Assembly: GCF_016097555.1 (NCBI RefSeq)
Contig: NC_054701.1
Span: 35,076,854-35,140,853, forward strand
Direction of reading: 5' to 3'
Origin: Gigantopelta aegis
Lineage: Eukaryota; Mollusca; Gastropoda; Neomphalida; Peltospiridae
DNA: 64,000 bases
Part shown: piece by piece, positions 1 through 13,135 of the stretch
Layout: every line of letters begins with the position of its first letter
Numbering within the stretch: the stretch's first letter is position 1
Made by a program: the position numbers and the translations under genes
The notes under the pieces: generated by a model
What the model was told of the DNA's origin: nothing
What the model saw: the letters and a program-made list of their open reading frames with translations, nothing else
The model's database searches: none

Positions 1-260
1 GATGGTGTCATGAGGTATTGTTAAACTTTAAAAAAAAAAAGGTTAACATGTCCCTTGGTCCACTCTCTGTTCTGCCCTTGTAAAGTACTAGCTTTTTAAA
101 AGCCACATTCAAGCTTGTGTGATGTTTATGTGCTATTAAAAAGACTGTATTTGCTCAGTGTTGATATAATTAAACTAATTACAAATTGTTTATAAATCTT
201 CTTATATTTTTACCAATTCCAGATAACTGTAAATATATTGTTTGAACTTCATTTTTACAG

Positions 261-404
261 TTGCTGGATGTCCATATTTGACACATTTATTTGGAGCTTT
301 GCTGGACCAGTGGTAGTTGGTGTTCTAGTAAGTAGTTTCTTGTTACCTACTTGGATAAAGATATCTGAAATTGTTTTTTATTTGTAAAGTATTCCTAGGC
401 CAGT

Positions 405-459
<55 letters not shown>

Positions 460-3400
460 AAGGTCACCTGCGCAGGTAGGCTATGTTTTTAACATCCATT
501 TGTATAATACTGTTGTATTACATTACAACTTTTCCCCTTTGTTTTTACTGTAAACCAGAGCACATACTTTAAAGATATCTTAGCTCAGGGGTTATGACGT
601 GTTTTATGATATTGTCACTCTAAGATAGCATTAAATATATGGGGACTTATGACTCGGGGGTGGAGTGAGGGGGAGAATCCTTGTGTGCAGTGATGTGCAG
701 TTTGAAATTTTTATACAATTTCTCCATAGCAGCATTAAATGATAAGATTGAGTATAGTTCTTTTTCTTACACATCCATTTGTGAGAACACCATGCATTAT
801 TTTTGATAACACATTGACACATTAACACATTAACAATTAACAATTTCAAGACATACAACTGGCTGCTCCTAGGTGATGACCAGGTCACCAGTGCCATGCA
901 GCCAATGAAAAACAATAAGGTGGAAATATATTACCCTGTGACGTATAGTTAACCAGACAATCATGTATCTGTGACTCGTAAGTTCGCTGCAAGTGCAATG
1001 GCTGTAAATAACTTTTAGTTGAAAAAGATGTTAAAATTTGCTTAAAACCTGGTCTTTGAGGATATGTAAGAAATAGAATAATACATTCGTGTCTGTTAAA
1101 TACCATTTATCTCACAACTTGTTGTTTAAAAATGTATCAAACTCGCTTTTGCTCGTTAGATACATTTTAAAACAACCCGTGAGATAAATGGTATCTAACG
1201 GCCACTTATGTAGTATTCTTTATGTCTGTAATATTTGTCTCTGTTGTTACAAATCATTAACATTGTTAGTATTCATTGACATGAATTTCTTGTGTTTGAA
1301 GTTTAATGTGGAGTTTACTTATATTACAGATTAATATATGTACCTTCATCCTGGCAATGCATGCTAGTTGTCGAGAGAAGATTCGGGAACCAGAAAAACT
1401 TGGTGCTCTGAGGTACAAATAAAGTCTTTCTTCATATAAATTATTATTAGATCATTAAAGTGTGGACATGCTGTGAAATAATTTGTATTTATTATGTTTT
1501 TACAGTAATGAAATTCTTTGAGTGCACTAATTTAATATTTGGTGTATTTAAATTTTAGTAAAACAGCCTGTTTAATATTTGCTTAAGATTAATTATGTAT
1601 TTATATGTTGTTAATTTTAATTCTTCTGTATATTACAACATCCTTTCAGTCATTGAAGGATGAGGTTCAGGTTAGTTGGTAAAACGTGTTAGATATCAAA
1701 TAGCCATAATTTAAATTTGTGTCATTAAACAAACATTCTTCTTCTGATCTCCTCTATCCCTTCTGCTCCTGCACTGATCTCAGTTATTTAAAATAAGGAA
1801 TTTAAAGAGCTTGTTTTTGTCTGACATATTAAGCTGATTGTTTTTTTTCTCGTTCCAACCAGTGCACCACAACTGGACAAAGTCCGTGGTATATGCTTTC
1901 CTGTCTGTGGAAAAGTGCATATAAAAGATACCTTGCTGCATTAGGAAAAATGTAGCGAGTTTCCTCTGACGAGTCAAAATTACCAAATGTTTGACATCCA
2001 GTTGCCGATGATTTATTAATCAATATGCTCCAGTGGTGTCGTTAAACAAAACAAAATGTTTTGTCTTACATGTAACTACATATGTTTACAATACTTAAAA
2101 TACCTGCATTTAAGAAACACCGGCTTCGTAAATTTGGCTCAGTGTATTTATGGTGTGTGTTTGTATTCCAGACTTGGTCTTCTGTATTGTATAATATGCC
2201 TTCTGCTCCTGGGCTGTTGCTGGGTGATTGGCCTGATCTCCATTAACTATGAAAACAAAGTCTTCCACTACGTCTTTGCTGTTTTGATGGGAGTCAACGG
2301 CATATTCATTTTTTTCTTCCAAGTGGTGCTCAGTAAGAAAGTAAGTACTTTTTTTTTAATTCTGTGTCATATTCAGCAACATGTAATAATAAAAAACAAC
2401 CTAAAATGTGATTACAATATTACAATATCAATTTGTTTTTAAAAATATAAAATGGAATCTGTCAAAAAATTGGGGAGTCTTAATTTTCTCTTGTTTATAC
2501 CTTTTTTCGTTTTTAATTTTGAAAAAAAGCCTTCAAAAAACCTCTTTAAAAAAACAATCCATATACAGTGAAACCCCTCTAAACCGGACACACTCGGTAC
2601 CAAGTAAAAAGTCAGGTTTTAAGAGGTATCCGGTTTAGAGAGGTTCTGCACAGACATTTAAAAAGGGACCATGAAAAACATACGGTTTTGAGGGAATTCC
2701 GGTTTACAGAAGGACCTGTTTTGAGAGGTTTCACTGTATATAGATTCATAATACCTTCATGACAATCCTGTAAATGTTTTTGAATAGGAAAACTTCGTGT
2801 GAAATATGGTGTCTAGTTTAATTTATCTGTACATGGTTCAAGCATAACATATGGTAATCTTTTCTCTCTGTTCTTTTCCAGGTTAGAATGTTGATAAAGC
2901 GTGCTTGGTACAGAATGCAGGGAAAGAAAATAGAACTGGATGAAAATCTAGTGCGAACCAGAAGTACAATGTTGTCAGTAAGTATTAAACATTTTACTTT
3001 TGACATGGATGTTCTTGTTCATAGAATTTCTCACTCCAGCCAGTGCACCACTGGTACATCAACGGCTGTGGTATGTGCTATCCTGTCTGTGGGATGATGC
3101 ATATAAAAGATCCCTTGCTGCTGATAAAAAAGAGTAGCCCATGAAGTGGTGACAGCGGGTTTCCTCTCAATATCTGTGTGGTCCTTAACCATGTGTCTGA
3201 CGCCATATAACTGTAAATAAAATGTGTTGAGTGCATCGTTAAATAAAACGTTTCCTTCCTTGTTCATAGAATATGCAGATTCACATGATGAGGAGTGGAT
3301 GCAAAACGGAATATGGAGGGTAAATTATAACAATAAAAACAATACTTTTAACTATTGGACAACAGAAAAAAGCCTACATAAACCTACTTATAAAAGTTTA

Positions 3401-6400
3401 TCTTTTACAAATAGTTAAGTTGTTTGCAGTAAAAGTGAACTACAGAGTTGGCCTACAGAAACGATTCCTTTGAATCATAGACTAGTCAGCTAATAGTCAT
3501 ATATACTGAATGTCTTCTTTTTTTTAAATCATTAATATGATATGTATCTGTAAACTGAAATTTCCTTTCATTACCAGAGATCGGCACTGGCCTACAGGAA
3601 TGACTCGTCTGACGGCGGTATGGCCCGCGTGAATATCGGAATCTCTACCACCTCGACGAGCAGTCGCACCAGCAAGTCTAGCAGTGCATTCAAGAAGGCC
3701 GACGACTACCTGCGCAGTACAAGCAGCTCCACGTCGGGGCACGGGCCGCTGTACCCACCCAACACCGGGATACCGCCCTACGGCTACGACCCGGCCACGT
3801 TCCACGACAAGGAGCCCGACGGTATGTCTGAACCACGTACGTCTCAGCTTTTATCAGTTTTATCATTTTCAGTTATTTTTTTTTCTTCTTCTTTGTCGTA
3901 CGCTCAAATAGGGACCCCAGTGGCTCGAACAAAAGCGGCTGTATTCCATAGGTTCTCCAAGGGGAATTTTTATTTGATCTAGACTTGATTGTATGTCTCA
4001 AGGCCTAGATGGTTCTACTTTTTTATTTTTTATTTTATTTTTTTGAGTTATTTTAAAAAATATATATAAACCTGATGATTTAGAGTATTTCCAGTATATT
4101 CTTCTGTTGAATGTTTTTATGTGATTGAAATATTTGATTTCTCATATGTGTCATATGTTACTTATTTGTGTGTTGAGCAGGCGTGGCACAGTGTAAAAAA
4201 AATAGTGGTACGGCTCGAGGTTGCCAGACTCTCCTTTCAAATTCACTGTGAAGGACATTTTCACAGATACAAGAAATATAACACACACACTGTTGATTCA
4301 GTGTACAGTAAATATACACCTGTCCCCACTGTCATGAAATTTTAAAAACGCTGCAGGCATAACTTCATTGCTAGGTCATACCGATTGCCATCTTCATAAA
4401 TCAAGGCTAATATTCGTTCCTCGTATTCAGCCTTGATACATGTCGTCAAGAAATCGTGCCACAAAATGCTTAAATTTCATTGGATTCAATGAGATCTGAT
4501 TGCAACGAATCGCAACGCTCCTTATAGATTCCCTTGTTATTGTAAACAAAGATGGCAGCGTCAGCGTCCGGTGGTTAATTTTTGATATTGCTTTCAAGAT
4601 TGTCACATGTTACCGATGCTGTGATTGGTCAGCGATGTCATCGTGTAAGGGACATAATCGGTGTTACAAATTTTCTTCCAATAGAGGGCGCTAGTAGTGG
4701 ATATCAGTAATCTTGACTACATGTATCAAGGCTGAATACAAGGAACGAATATTAGCCTTGATTTATGAAGATGACCGATTGCATGGCATTAAGACGTTAA
4801 TATACTTCAAGCTGGGTTTAATTCTATAAGCACCGACTTGGGTAATACATTTTAAGTGTTTTTTCTTTTTTTCTTGGTTAAATGAGTTTTATTGAAATAA
4901 AATCAAACATTTTGAACAACAATATTCATGGTTTTATTGAAATAAAATCAAACATTTTGAACAACAATATTCATGGTTTTATAAATTGGTTCATTATTTC
5001 ATTATAGGGGTAGGACATAGCCCAGTGGTAAAGCGCTCGTTTGATGCGCGGTCGGACTGGGATCAATCCCCGTTGGATAGACCATTGGGTTATATCTCGT
5101 TCCAGTCAGTACACCACAACTGGTATATTAAAGGCCGTGGTATGTGCTATCCTGTCTGGGATGGTGCATATAAAAAAAGATCCCTTGCTACTAATGGAAA
5201 AAAATGTAGCGAGTTTCCTCTGTAAGACTATATCAAAATTATCAAATGTTTGACATCCAATAGCCGATGATTAATAAATCAGTGTCCTCTAATGATGTTG
5301 TTAAACAAAGAATTTCATAATACATTTACAGTTTGCAGTCCATATTATTAAATTTACATTTTCTACTTTATTGCACAGACCCAGACACAGGGGAGATAAC
5401 CCACATGAAGGACGGCAATGAATCGGACACGGACAGTGAGCTCTCGGTGGACAGAAACAGTTTGGATCTGGCGTCTAGTCACTCCTCCGACGATGATGAC
5501 GAGTTTGATCTCGGACCTCAGTGGGAGCAGCCTGCTCCGAAGAGTAAAGCTGTTGGTAAGAGTGACAGACATTTTCATTTCCCGAGATCCCAATTTTTCA
5601 GGTTTTTTGCATCAAATAATGTTTATTACAGCCATTTTTATTTCCTTGGATAAGACTTTAAAGCTTTTTATCTAGTTTCACCTTTATTTGTTCCCAGCTG
5701 GTCCAACCGGAGGGGACTATAGGTTTCATATCTGTCCTGTCTGTCCTGTCTGTCCATCTGTCCTACATATAGTTTTCCATACGGTTTTTTCACAATGCCT
5801 AGTGCTATTGAGCTAAATTTCTGTATATAGCTTTATGATACAAATCAAGTTTGACTTTTATGATAATATATCCATTTTTGACAGTTATAGCCCTTGTACA
5901 AATATTTGTTTTTGCATAATCCCCCCCCCCCCCCCCTCCAAATGCCTCATAATATTGAGCTAACATTTTGTTTGTAGCTTTATCATATACTGTTACAAAT
6001 CAAGATTAATTTTAATGGCAATCTACCCATTTTTTACAAAGTTTTCCCCTTGAACTTAGGAGATAAGACAATTTGATGGACGCAGTAGGGGACATGTATT
6101 GCTTTAACAGTACTCTCAGAATGCTTGTTATTAGTGTTTTGTATTAAATAGTTTTACAAAGTAAACAAGATTTGATTGGAGGTGCTGAACATTTTATTTG
6201 TATTTAAGTACGGTATTAGCTTAAAATAAAAGACCATCAGTTTTTATTTTTAAATTGGTGTCAAATTCCTGTATTAAAAGGCAGTGTTGCACAGCATTTC
6301 CTCTACTAAATGGCCCAACAAAATACTGTCAGAAAATACATACATTTAATTTGACTCAAAAAGTATTTGATTTAACCAGTTACATAATCATCATATTCCC

Positions 6401-8073
6401 ACATTTTGGTATATAATTGAATTATGCCTATATAGCTATCAACAAATAATGATAATTTTATATAGTGTTTTCCCTAGCTTGTTTTAGCACGGTGCAGCAC
6501 CATGCCTCAATAGTCTAGCACCATCTTGGCTTAATCAGCACCATGCTGCCCTGAGATTAAAGAAGCCTTTTTCAGTAATTAATTCTAAAATTGCCTTTAT
6601 AAAACATAAAAAAGGTATTATTAATTAATAAAATATGCTTTTTATATGTTTTGCCATTCATTTATTAAAGCAAACACATGAATTACATTAATGTTTATTT
6701 CAATTAATTTTTGTCTATTTTTAATGAAATAAAAGTGCCCCGAAAATGGTGAAAATGCCCCAAAAGTTTTTGGTGTACCATGCCGTGCCACATTTCTAGG
6801 GAAATCACTATTATATATCTTTTAGACCTTTTACATTTGCTTGCTAAATGCTTATTGTAGTGTTAGTTGAAGAGGAACATGTAATGTACAATTCAAGTAA
6901 CGCGATCTGTGCAATTCCGCCTGTAATAGGCCAGCTGCTAATTTACCTTGTATTTGCCATGGGATATATTAAATAGTTTTTTTAATCGTCCTATAAAGAT
7001 CCATCAGATTTAAAAAAAAAAAAATTTTGTTCCTTCTGTTTTCAGTACAAGCCAGAGAAGCCTTAGAAAAGCAGAAGAAAGAAAGAGAGAAAGAAAAGTT
7101 GAAAAATAATGCCAATGGTGAGTTGCATAGAGACAAGGTTAGCAGTCATGACTGGAAGTTGTATGTTATCTTAGACATGATGATGATAAGTTATTTTTAT
7201 ATTTTCAGTCAAATCAGAAAGACAGTTGGGAGATAAACGATATGGAGTTTTTAGATTTGCGGGTGTTATTGTCTGATCCTACAAATGTAATTTTTGACCG
7301 AAGGTGTTAGCCTGAGGTTAAAAATGAAACATTTGCTGGCATCAAATAGACAATAATGCACACACATCTAAAACCTCCATATAGTTATTTACATTGTAAA
7401 ACTGAATTGTTTTTCTGTGGAACTAACTATGTGGTATTTCGTGAAAAAAATACCTGGCTACAATCTAACTGTAGACCCTTGAACTGTCAATTTGGCCTGT
7501 TCCAATTGCTAATGACGTCACTTTCTAATGATGTCATTAGCTTTCTGGGTGTTACTTTCATTTGATCCTGGAAAAAGAATGTAATTAATGAATCAGAATC
7601 ACAACAGAGAACACACTCGCCATCAGTTTACAGTTGATAGATAAATAGATGTGGCTGTTTCAGTAGGTTTAATTCCATGTGCAGAATCTCTGCCAGCTCA
7701 GCCCATCTCGTCCCCCATGTGTTCTTATTTTCATCTGACTAGCTATGGCTTCAGTGAATAAAGTTAAAGTTTGTTTTGTTTAATGACATAGTCTTAGAGA
7801 GGAAACCCTGTACATATTGTCATTAATAACAAGGGATCTTTTATATGCATCATCTCACAGACAGGATAACACATACCACTGCCTTTGATATACCAGTAGT
7901 ATGGGCACTGGCTGAAACGAAAAATAGCCCAATGGGTCCACCACCGAGTATCGATCCCAGACTGACCATTTCTACTGGGCTACGTCCCACCCCGACATGG
8001 AATAATTTATATTTCAAATAAATAATTCTGCTTTGTTTCATATACTGCACAAACTGCCAAATGTTTTTAGGAC

Positions 8074-8106
<33 letters not shown>

Positions 8107-11100
8107 TTGGGATTTCTTTTTTTCAGATCATTTAGCAGGAAGTGGAAATAGAAGTGATGGCGATAAACATCGGACCAATCATTTACGGTTCACGGGAATG
8201 CCACCTGATGTCACTATACCAGCTTCAGATCGCCATGGTAAAAATCTTTATTTTAACTGCATTCAAGGTTCTGCAACAGAGAGTATTAAGTAAAAATGGG
8301 AAAATTGAGAAAAGATTGTTAATCAATGCTATAGTCCGTCCCACAGAGAACACTTTTTCATGCTATGAAATTTACTACAAGTTATTTATTTCTGAGCCGA
8401 TTGATTTGTAAATAGCACACAAAAATTGTATTTTTTTTTGTTATTTCCAAAGCACTTTTACTTTTCTTATGTAAAACCAAACTGAAATTATTTACAGAAA
8501 ACATTTTTATAGAATGATGGGACGGACTATAGAATTAATATAACAGCTATGGTTGGGTTTGTTTTAGACTTTGTTAGTGCATGTGCATGTTCAATTACAA
8601 TGTTGAAAGATTTGTTTTCTGTCAAAAATAATTAAGTAAAAAGTGATGTCAGCTTTGAACCCTACAAATAGAGGCTTGATTGTTTGTTCATGCATGATGG
8701 GCATATTTGTTGGGCGTGAATATATTTTTTGTCGTCCTTTACATGATCATGTGGTTTTTAGAAAAAAAATCTTATGTCCTTTATGTATATGTGTGTGTAA
8801 CCTGCCGTAGCACAATCAGTGTTCTTTTTCAAGTAAGTTGTGAGAAAAGGATAACATGATATGATCTAATAACTTTCTCAGTTTGTATGGTTATCTATGC
8901 CAAATTTGATGAAAATCAATCCATTTTACTAAGGACTTAATATTTAAAAAAAAATAATTACATTTAATGTTTCTTTTAATTTACATTAAAAAAAAATCTA
9001 ATTAATTTATTAACATTTTAAAATGTGCTGAGAGTCTTTAAACAAATATTACTTTTCTTTCCATGTTAGAAAGTAAATCAATGAGGCCTAATAATGCAGT
9101 TATCTGCTTAAAGCCTAGATCACAGTACATGACCCACTACAACTCAGCGGTTGAGTTCTGGGACTGATTTTTAGTCGGCCTGACAGGATTTGACACGACC
9201 GGATATGTGCTATTGCATACAACAGCCTTCATAGTGTGTTCAGGGAGCGGGGCGTAGCCCAGTGGTAAAGCGCTCGCTTGATGCGCGGTTGGTTTAGGAC
9301 TGATCCCCGTCGGTGGCCCCATTGGGCTATTTCTCGTTCCAGCCAGTGCTCCACAACTGGTGTAACAAAGGCCATGGTATGTACTATCCAGCCTGTGGGA
9401 TGGTGCATATAAAAGGTCCCTTGCTGCTAATCGAAAAGAGTAGCCAATGAAGTGGTGACAGCGGGTTTCCTCTTTCTATATCTGTGTGGTCCTTAACCAT
9501 ATGTCTGATGCCATATAATTGTAACTAAAATGTGTTGAGTGCGTCATTAAATAAAACATTTTCTTCCTTCATAGTTTGCTCACTATGTGATGCGACCATT
9601 CAGTTGAGTCATGTCGTATATTGTGATTTTGGCTTGAGACTACATTCTCGCTGCCACACTGTATAACATTTATTAGTAATAAATGCTAAATGCAAACAAA
9701 ACCACAGAACAGAATTTGTTTTTGAGCATTTCTGTCAGAAATGAATCAGAATATAAACATCAGATACCATGATCAGATGCAATGTATCAAAATAAACTAA
9801 TCCCTATAGTAAAGTTTTGTGCTTGGAATTTTATATCCATTCTAATTTGGCTTTCTGTTATTCATACACATAGGCATAGGAAGTGGGCAAGGGGGGCACA
9901 CACTTTTCTTGATCCAGTAGAAGCAGCGATGGTTTATATATACACACACACACACACACACACATACATACATACATACATATATGTGTGTGTGTGTGTG
10001 TGCCCCCCCCCCCCCTTTTTGGCACCTTCCTACATCACTGTCATATAAAGTTCAAGTCCTTTAAACTATATCAAAATAGACATATTCCTTATTGTAAAAT
10101 TTTGCATGAAATCTGTAATGCATTTTATTGTGGCTTTAAATCATTTTATTTTATTTTTGCATTCTCTTATGCATTTGTGTTCCGTGTGTGATTTTGAGTT
10201 TTGTTTTTGTTAGGTCGAGATTACATTATCCCCCCTGTCCGCTCCGATAGCCTGGTGAACAATTATGCAGGCAGTAACACCACTGTGGGTGACCGTGTGA
10301 ACACGGCCCCGATGAGGGTGCAAGTGTTAACACACAATGGCAGCATCTCGTCCGAGTCCGACGTGTAAGTGTTCCCCTCCCCCGGGCGACACAGACTACA
10401 TATATATAAAGGTAGTTCACACCAACCATGTTAAACACCCAACAAATAACTGTTGTCTGCTTCTGTTTTTTCTTCCTTACTGGAAAAAGCACCTGTTTCC
10501 TCCACTTGTTTTCGGTTTTCATTTGTGTGCATGTTTCACTCACTTGAGCACAGATATTACACTTACAAGGTAGTTCACATGTCCCATTTTAAGACCCAAT
10601 CATAGACATCTTGTTTTACTGTTGTTTTTTTCCTCAACATATTTTAGGTTTGTTTGTTTCTTAGTTTGTTTGTTTGTTTGCATGTTGCATTCATGTATGC
10701 ATGTCTGTGGATTGTTGGATTGAATGCTTTGGTATAGTGTGCTGGGGGTTTTTAAGGGGTTTTTTTTTTTCCAGATGTTTTTTTTTGTGCAATGTCTTGT
10801 GTTATATGGAAAAGCAGATTAAGAACAAAACAGAAATTACTTTGTGTTTTAATTATTTGTTTGTTATCTTCTACTTTTGTTCAATATAAAAAATAATTTT
10901 ACAAATAATTGACATTGAAAATAATTTAAGGTGTGCACTTTAAAAGGAGAAAATTTACTGTTTGCACATAATATTTCGGTAATACGTTATTATACAATTG
11001 TATAATAATAAATAAATAGATCTCTGTTCTAACAATAATTACCCTTTCCTAAATTTTATTTCTAATAATAAATATAATGACATCAAATTCTGTATTGTAA

Positions 11101-11351
11101 TAATAAATATATTTACATGTACATGTGTGGTCTAAGAAATTGGAACGTTTACATAAGTATTTTGTATGATGCTTTGCGGCACTTATGTGAAAGCAAAAGT
11201 AAGAATAACATTTTTTATTTATTATTGGGAATATAAAGTACACAGTAAAATACATTTAAACTGTATTGCTCCTAGTTACCAGTTTTATTATAAAGTTAAC
11301 CTGTAATATTTGTGTTTGTGTTGCAGATCCAGCGATGAAACCACTGTCTGA
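261..11351 (+). CDS. CELSR: Flamingo/CELSR-type adhesion GPCR, C-terminal part (5' end outside window)
   Basis: Ten exons join in phase: 261-327, 1330-1412, 2172-2340, 2882-2977, 3578-3821, 5379-5555, 7046-7117, 8127-8237, 10214-10364 and 11327-11351, giving 397 residues and a TGA. The first exon reads CWMSIFDTFIWSFAGP, the conserved second extracellular loop cysteine and TM5 start of CELSR receptors. The third holds TM6 and TM7 (LLYCIICLLLLGCCWVIGL, then FHYVFAVLMGVNG). The tail has a Ser/Thr-rich stretch (NIGISTTSTSSRTSKSS, then DDYLRS), an acidic Asp/Ser stretch (SDTDSELSVDRNS, then SSHSSDDDDE) like that of vertebrate CELSR tails, a charged likely-helical segment (REALEKQKKEREKEKLK) and the end SSDETTV, a class I PDZ ligand. 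The family consists of seven-pass atypical cadherins acting at the plasma membrane in planar cell polarity and neurite growth. Cadherin, EGF, laminin G and GAIN domains must lie to the left. Family assignment is firm; the paralogue is not resolved. Confidence 0.9.
392..457. repeat. TA microsatellite
   Basis: About 30 uninterrupted TA units in a CELSR intron. Confidence 0.95.
725..1217 (+). repeat. Dispersed repeat ending in a long hairpin
   Basis: Copies of the body occur at 36825-37275 (plus) and in part at 16514-16640 (minus). The last 145 bases (1073-1217) are an imperfect palindrome whose arms share ataccatttatctcac. A related hairpin is at 13022-13135. The class is unknown. Confidence 0.65.
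1848..2055 (+). mobile_element. SINE, 5'-truncated, tail B
   Basis: Contains the shared body (cagtgcaccacaactgg to gcatataaaagat) and the tail ending gtggtgtcgttaaacaaaac. The tRNA-like head is missing. It lies in an intron of the CELSR-type gene. Confidence 0.8.
2564..2740. mobile_element. MITE flanked by TA, family 1
   Basis: Terminal inverted repeats tacagtgaaacccctct and agaggtttcactgta. A second copy is at 14794-14979, and a related end is at 48535. TA flanks suggest a Tc1/mariner-type source. Confidence 0.75.
3031..3267 (+). mobile_element. SINE, 5'-truncated, tail A
   Basis: Shared body followed by the other tail type, with ctgtgtggtccttaaccat and aaatgtgttgagtgcatcg, ending in aaataaaacgtttccttcc. 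It lies in a CELSR intron. Confidence 0.8.
4389..4773. mobile_element. Foldback/MULE-like MITE with 9-bp target duplication
   Basis: Inverted repeats of about 55 bases (catcttcataaatcaaggct at the left, its complement at the right). Exact 9-bp flanks accgattgc lie at 4380-4388 and 4774-4782. A 9-bp duplication is typical of Mutator-like elements. Confidence 0.85.
4886..4975 (+). repeat. 45-bp tandem duplication
   Basis: Two identical consecutive copies starting gttttattgaaataaaatc. Confidence 0.9.
5007..5311 (+). mobile_element. SINE, nearly full length, head 1 and tail B
   Basis: Begins with a tRNA-like head: A box tagcccagtggtaaagcg and B-box-like gggatcaatccc. The shared body follows, then the tail with gccgatgattaataaatc. 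It lies in the CELSR intron before the acidic-tail exon. Confidence 0.85.
5690..6130 (-). mobile_element. Internally repeated dispersed element
   Basis: One end has ggactataggtttcatatct and gtcctgtctgtcc; the other has acagtactctcagaatgctt. The same ends appear at 48700-49140 and 51120-51715 in the other orientation. The class is unresolved. Confidence 0.6.
6465..6808. mobile_element. MITE with gtgntttccctag termini
   Basis: Ends gtgttttccctag and ctagggaaatcac are inverted repeats. Flanks tttatata and tattatata suggest an 8-9 bp target duplication. It lies in a CELSR intron. Confidence 0.7.
7765..8001 (-). mobile_element. SINE, head 1 and tail B with internal losses
   Basis: On the minus strand it reads from a head with gacgtagcccag through the body to a tail ending in taaacaaaacaaac. 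Part of both head and tail is missing. It lies in a CELSR intron. Confidence 0.8.
8330..8531. mobile_element. MITE flanked by TA, family 2
   Basis: Termini ctatagtccgtccca and tgggacggactata. A second copy is at 52905-53100. It lies in a CELSR intron. Confidence 0.78.
9242..9572 (+). mobile_element. SINE, full length, head 1 and tail A
   Basis: A box tagcccagtggtaaagcg, a B-box-like element, the whole body and tail A. The flanks ccttcatagtgtg and ccttcatagtttg look like an imperfect target-site duplication. Confidence 0.88.
9872..10035. mobile_element. MITE with a microsatellite core, family 3
   Basis: Left ggcataggaagtgggc and right ggcaccttcc, with cttgatccagtagaagcag and a CA/TG tract between. 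Copies are at about 16720-17523 and 49423-49530. Confidence 0.65.
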
Positions 11352-12168
11352 CCTGCTGTGACAAAAGTATCAAACAGTGTCTTCACGTAAACAGCATTGA
11401 ACATTCCATCATGTTATCACTAGTCTTTACAGACTGTTGAACCCCCACTCACTAGCATCTTTACTTATTCTTGGAGTACAATGTGATCTTTTATAAGTAA
11501 TACTATTTTAAAAACCAAAAAAACCCCAGCCCTTATTAACTTGCATCTTGGAGTACTTGTTACAAAAGATTAACATACAATGTAATCTTTTATTATTATG
11601 TAATACTTTGTAATCGTTGACGATGGCCTGCAAAATATGATTTTAATATTAATATATGATCTGTTTAACATTGTGTTAAGGTCCCATACTATGTATCATG
11701 TGAAGTATTACTATTGTGTACAATGTTTATATAATGTTTGCTGTCTCTCCAAGAGAGTATTATATTGTAATAATTATTATGTACAGTGCTAAAGCATATC
11801 ATATTGTATGTACATTTCACAGATCAGTTCATTATCACTTGTATGTCATTGTCCCTGTACAGTTACATTATATTGTGTATGTTCAAAACTGTTCAAAACT
11901 GATAACATGAGAGGGGAGGCAGGTATATATGTACATTTTCAAAGATTAAAAGATGAGGAACAATATTTGTATAAATTGGTAGGATTCAAAATATGGTGGG
12001 TTTTGGGTTTTTTAGTATATATATTAAACCATGTTTAAAAACAAAACAAATTATTTTTTAATCAAAAACATTAAGCAATATTCTCATTTTATGTTAAATT
12101 ACTGTATGTTTACTTTTTACTAAATAATTAAACATTTAATTCCATTTTAAAATTATGTCTACTCAGTC
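11352..12168 (+). other. Probable 3' UTR and downstream flank of the CELSR-type gene
   Basis: AT-rich sequence directly after the CELSR stop codon, without a convincing open frame or recognised repeat. It is the natural place for the 3' UTR. No clear AATAAA within a normal distance could be chosen with confidence, so the transcript end is not set. Confidence 0.4.
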
Positions 12169-12880
12169 CAGGCCTCTGAAAATTGCGCAAACAATCGTTT
12201 CCTCGCACAGGTCTAGTTTTATGTAACCCATTTTACATTATTGAAAAAAAAAAAAAAAAAAAAAATTAATATTTTACACTATCAGTTGGTCAGTTTTAGG
12301 TTTAATAAATATCTGTTAGTTTTTATTCTGTATTATAATGAAACTAATCGGTGTAACATTAAATATCTGCCCACAGACTGAGAGCTGCATGTTGGCTAAT
12401 TTATTTGCTTAGGCTGTTAGGTGGGTCAGATTCAGACCAGTAGAAAAAATCACTTCCAGCAGTATTTAATAGTCAATTTCTATACGTAATAGCATGAATT
12501 CAGGGGCCTAGCTTCTATATACACAGGTACGCAACTGGGTACCACCTCAGATTACAAAATCTTTTTTATTATTAAAATATATGATGTAAATGCATGTATG
12601 TGTATGCGTTTTATTCTATGGCCAAAAAAGTCTGTGTACCACCTGAAAATGCCAAGCTAGGCCCCTGAAATTTATATACTTGTGCAATTTTCGTATGCCT
12701 GCTTACCACATTGGTCATTGTTGGCAGTCATTTCATGCAAATATTACATTTCATTTGTTTGTTAATTTTTGTCATTGTTCCCATAATGATAATTATATTT
12801 GTAACGGGTTACGCAAAATGAAATGGGTTACCTGAAAAAAGAATTTGGGTTACGCAAAGTCTCAATTCTCAGAGGACCTG
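12169..12880. mobile_element. hAT-like TIR element, non-autonomous
   Basis: Left caggcctctgaaaattgcg, right reverse complement caggtcctctgagaattg. Contains the smaller MITE 12501-12667. No coding frame. Confidence 0.6.
12501..12667. mobile_element. MITE with perfect 14-bp inverted ends
   Basis: caggggcctagctt at the left and aagctaggcccctg at the right. It is nested in 12169-12880. Confidence 0.8.
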
Positions 12881-12884
12881 CGAG

Positions 12885-13038
12885 TCATGACCCTATTTCA
12901 AAGAATAACAATTTAATATAGAGAATAATACACGAGTCATGACCCTATTTCAAAGAATAACAATTTAATATAGAGAATAATACACGAGTCATGACCCTGT
13001 TTCAAAGAATAACAATTTGATATAGAGAATAATACATG
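12885..13038 (+). repeat. 52-53 bp tandem repeat, three copies
   Basis: Unit with gagtcatgaccctatttcaa and gaataatacacgag repeated almost exactly three times. Confidence 0.88.
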
Positions 13039-13135
13039 AGTTTCCATTTGATACCATTTGTTTTTAAACAACGAGTTGTAAGATAAATGGTATCAAACGG
13101 ACATGAATGTAGTACTCTGTTTCTTACATACCTCG
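13022..13135. repeat. Hairpin repeat related to 1073-1217
   Basis: Arms share tttgataccattt; the right arm reads gagttgtaagataaatggta. It follows directly on a 52-53 bp tandem repeat. Confidence 0.6.

Noticed and set aside
2056-2442. 128-codon frame on the plus strand
   Set aside because: Only the part 2172-2340 is coding (a CELSR exon); the rest runs through SINE tail and intron.
9242-9310. Possible tRNA gene (A and B boxes)
   Set aside because: The boxes belong to SINE heads; no cloverleaf with an anticodon arm and acceptor stem could be folded, and the same sequence recurs many times.
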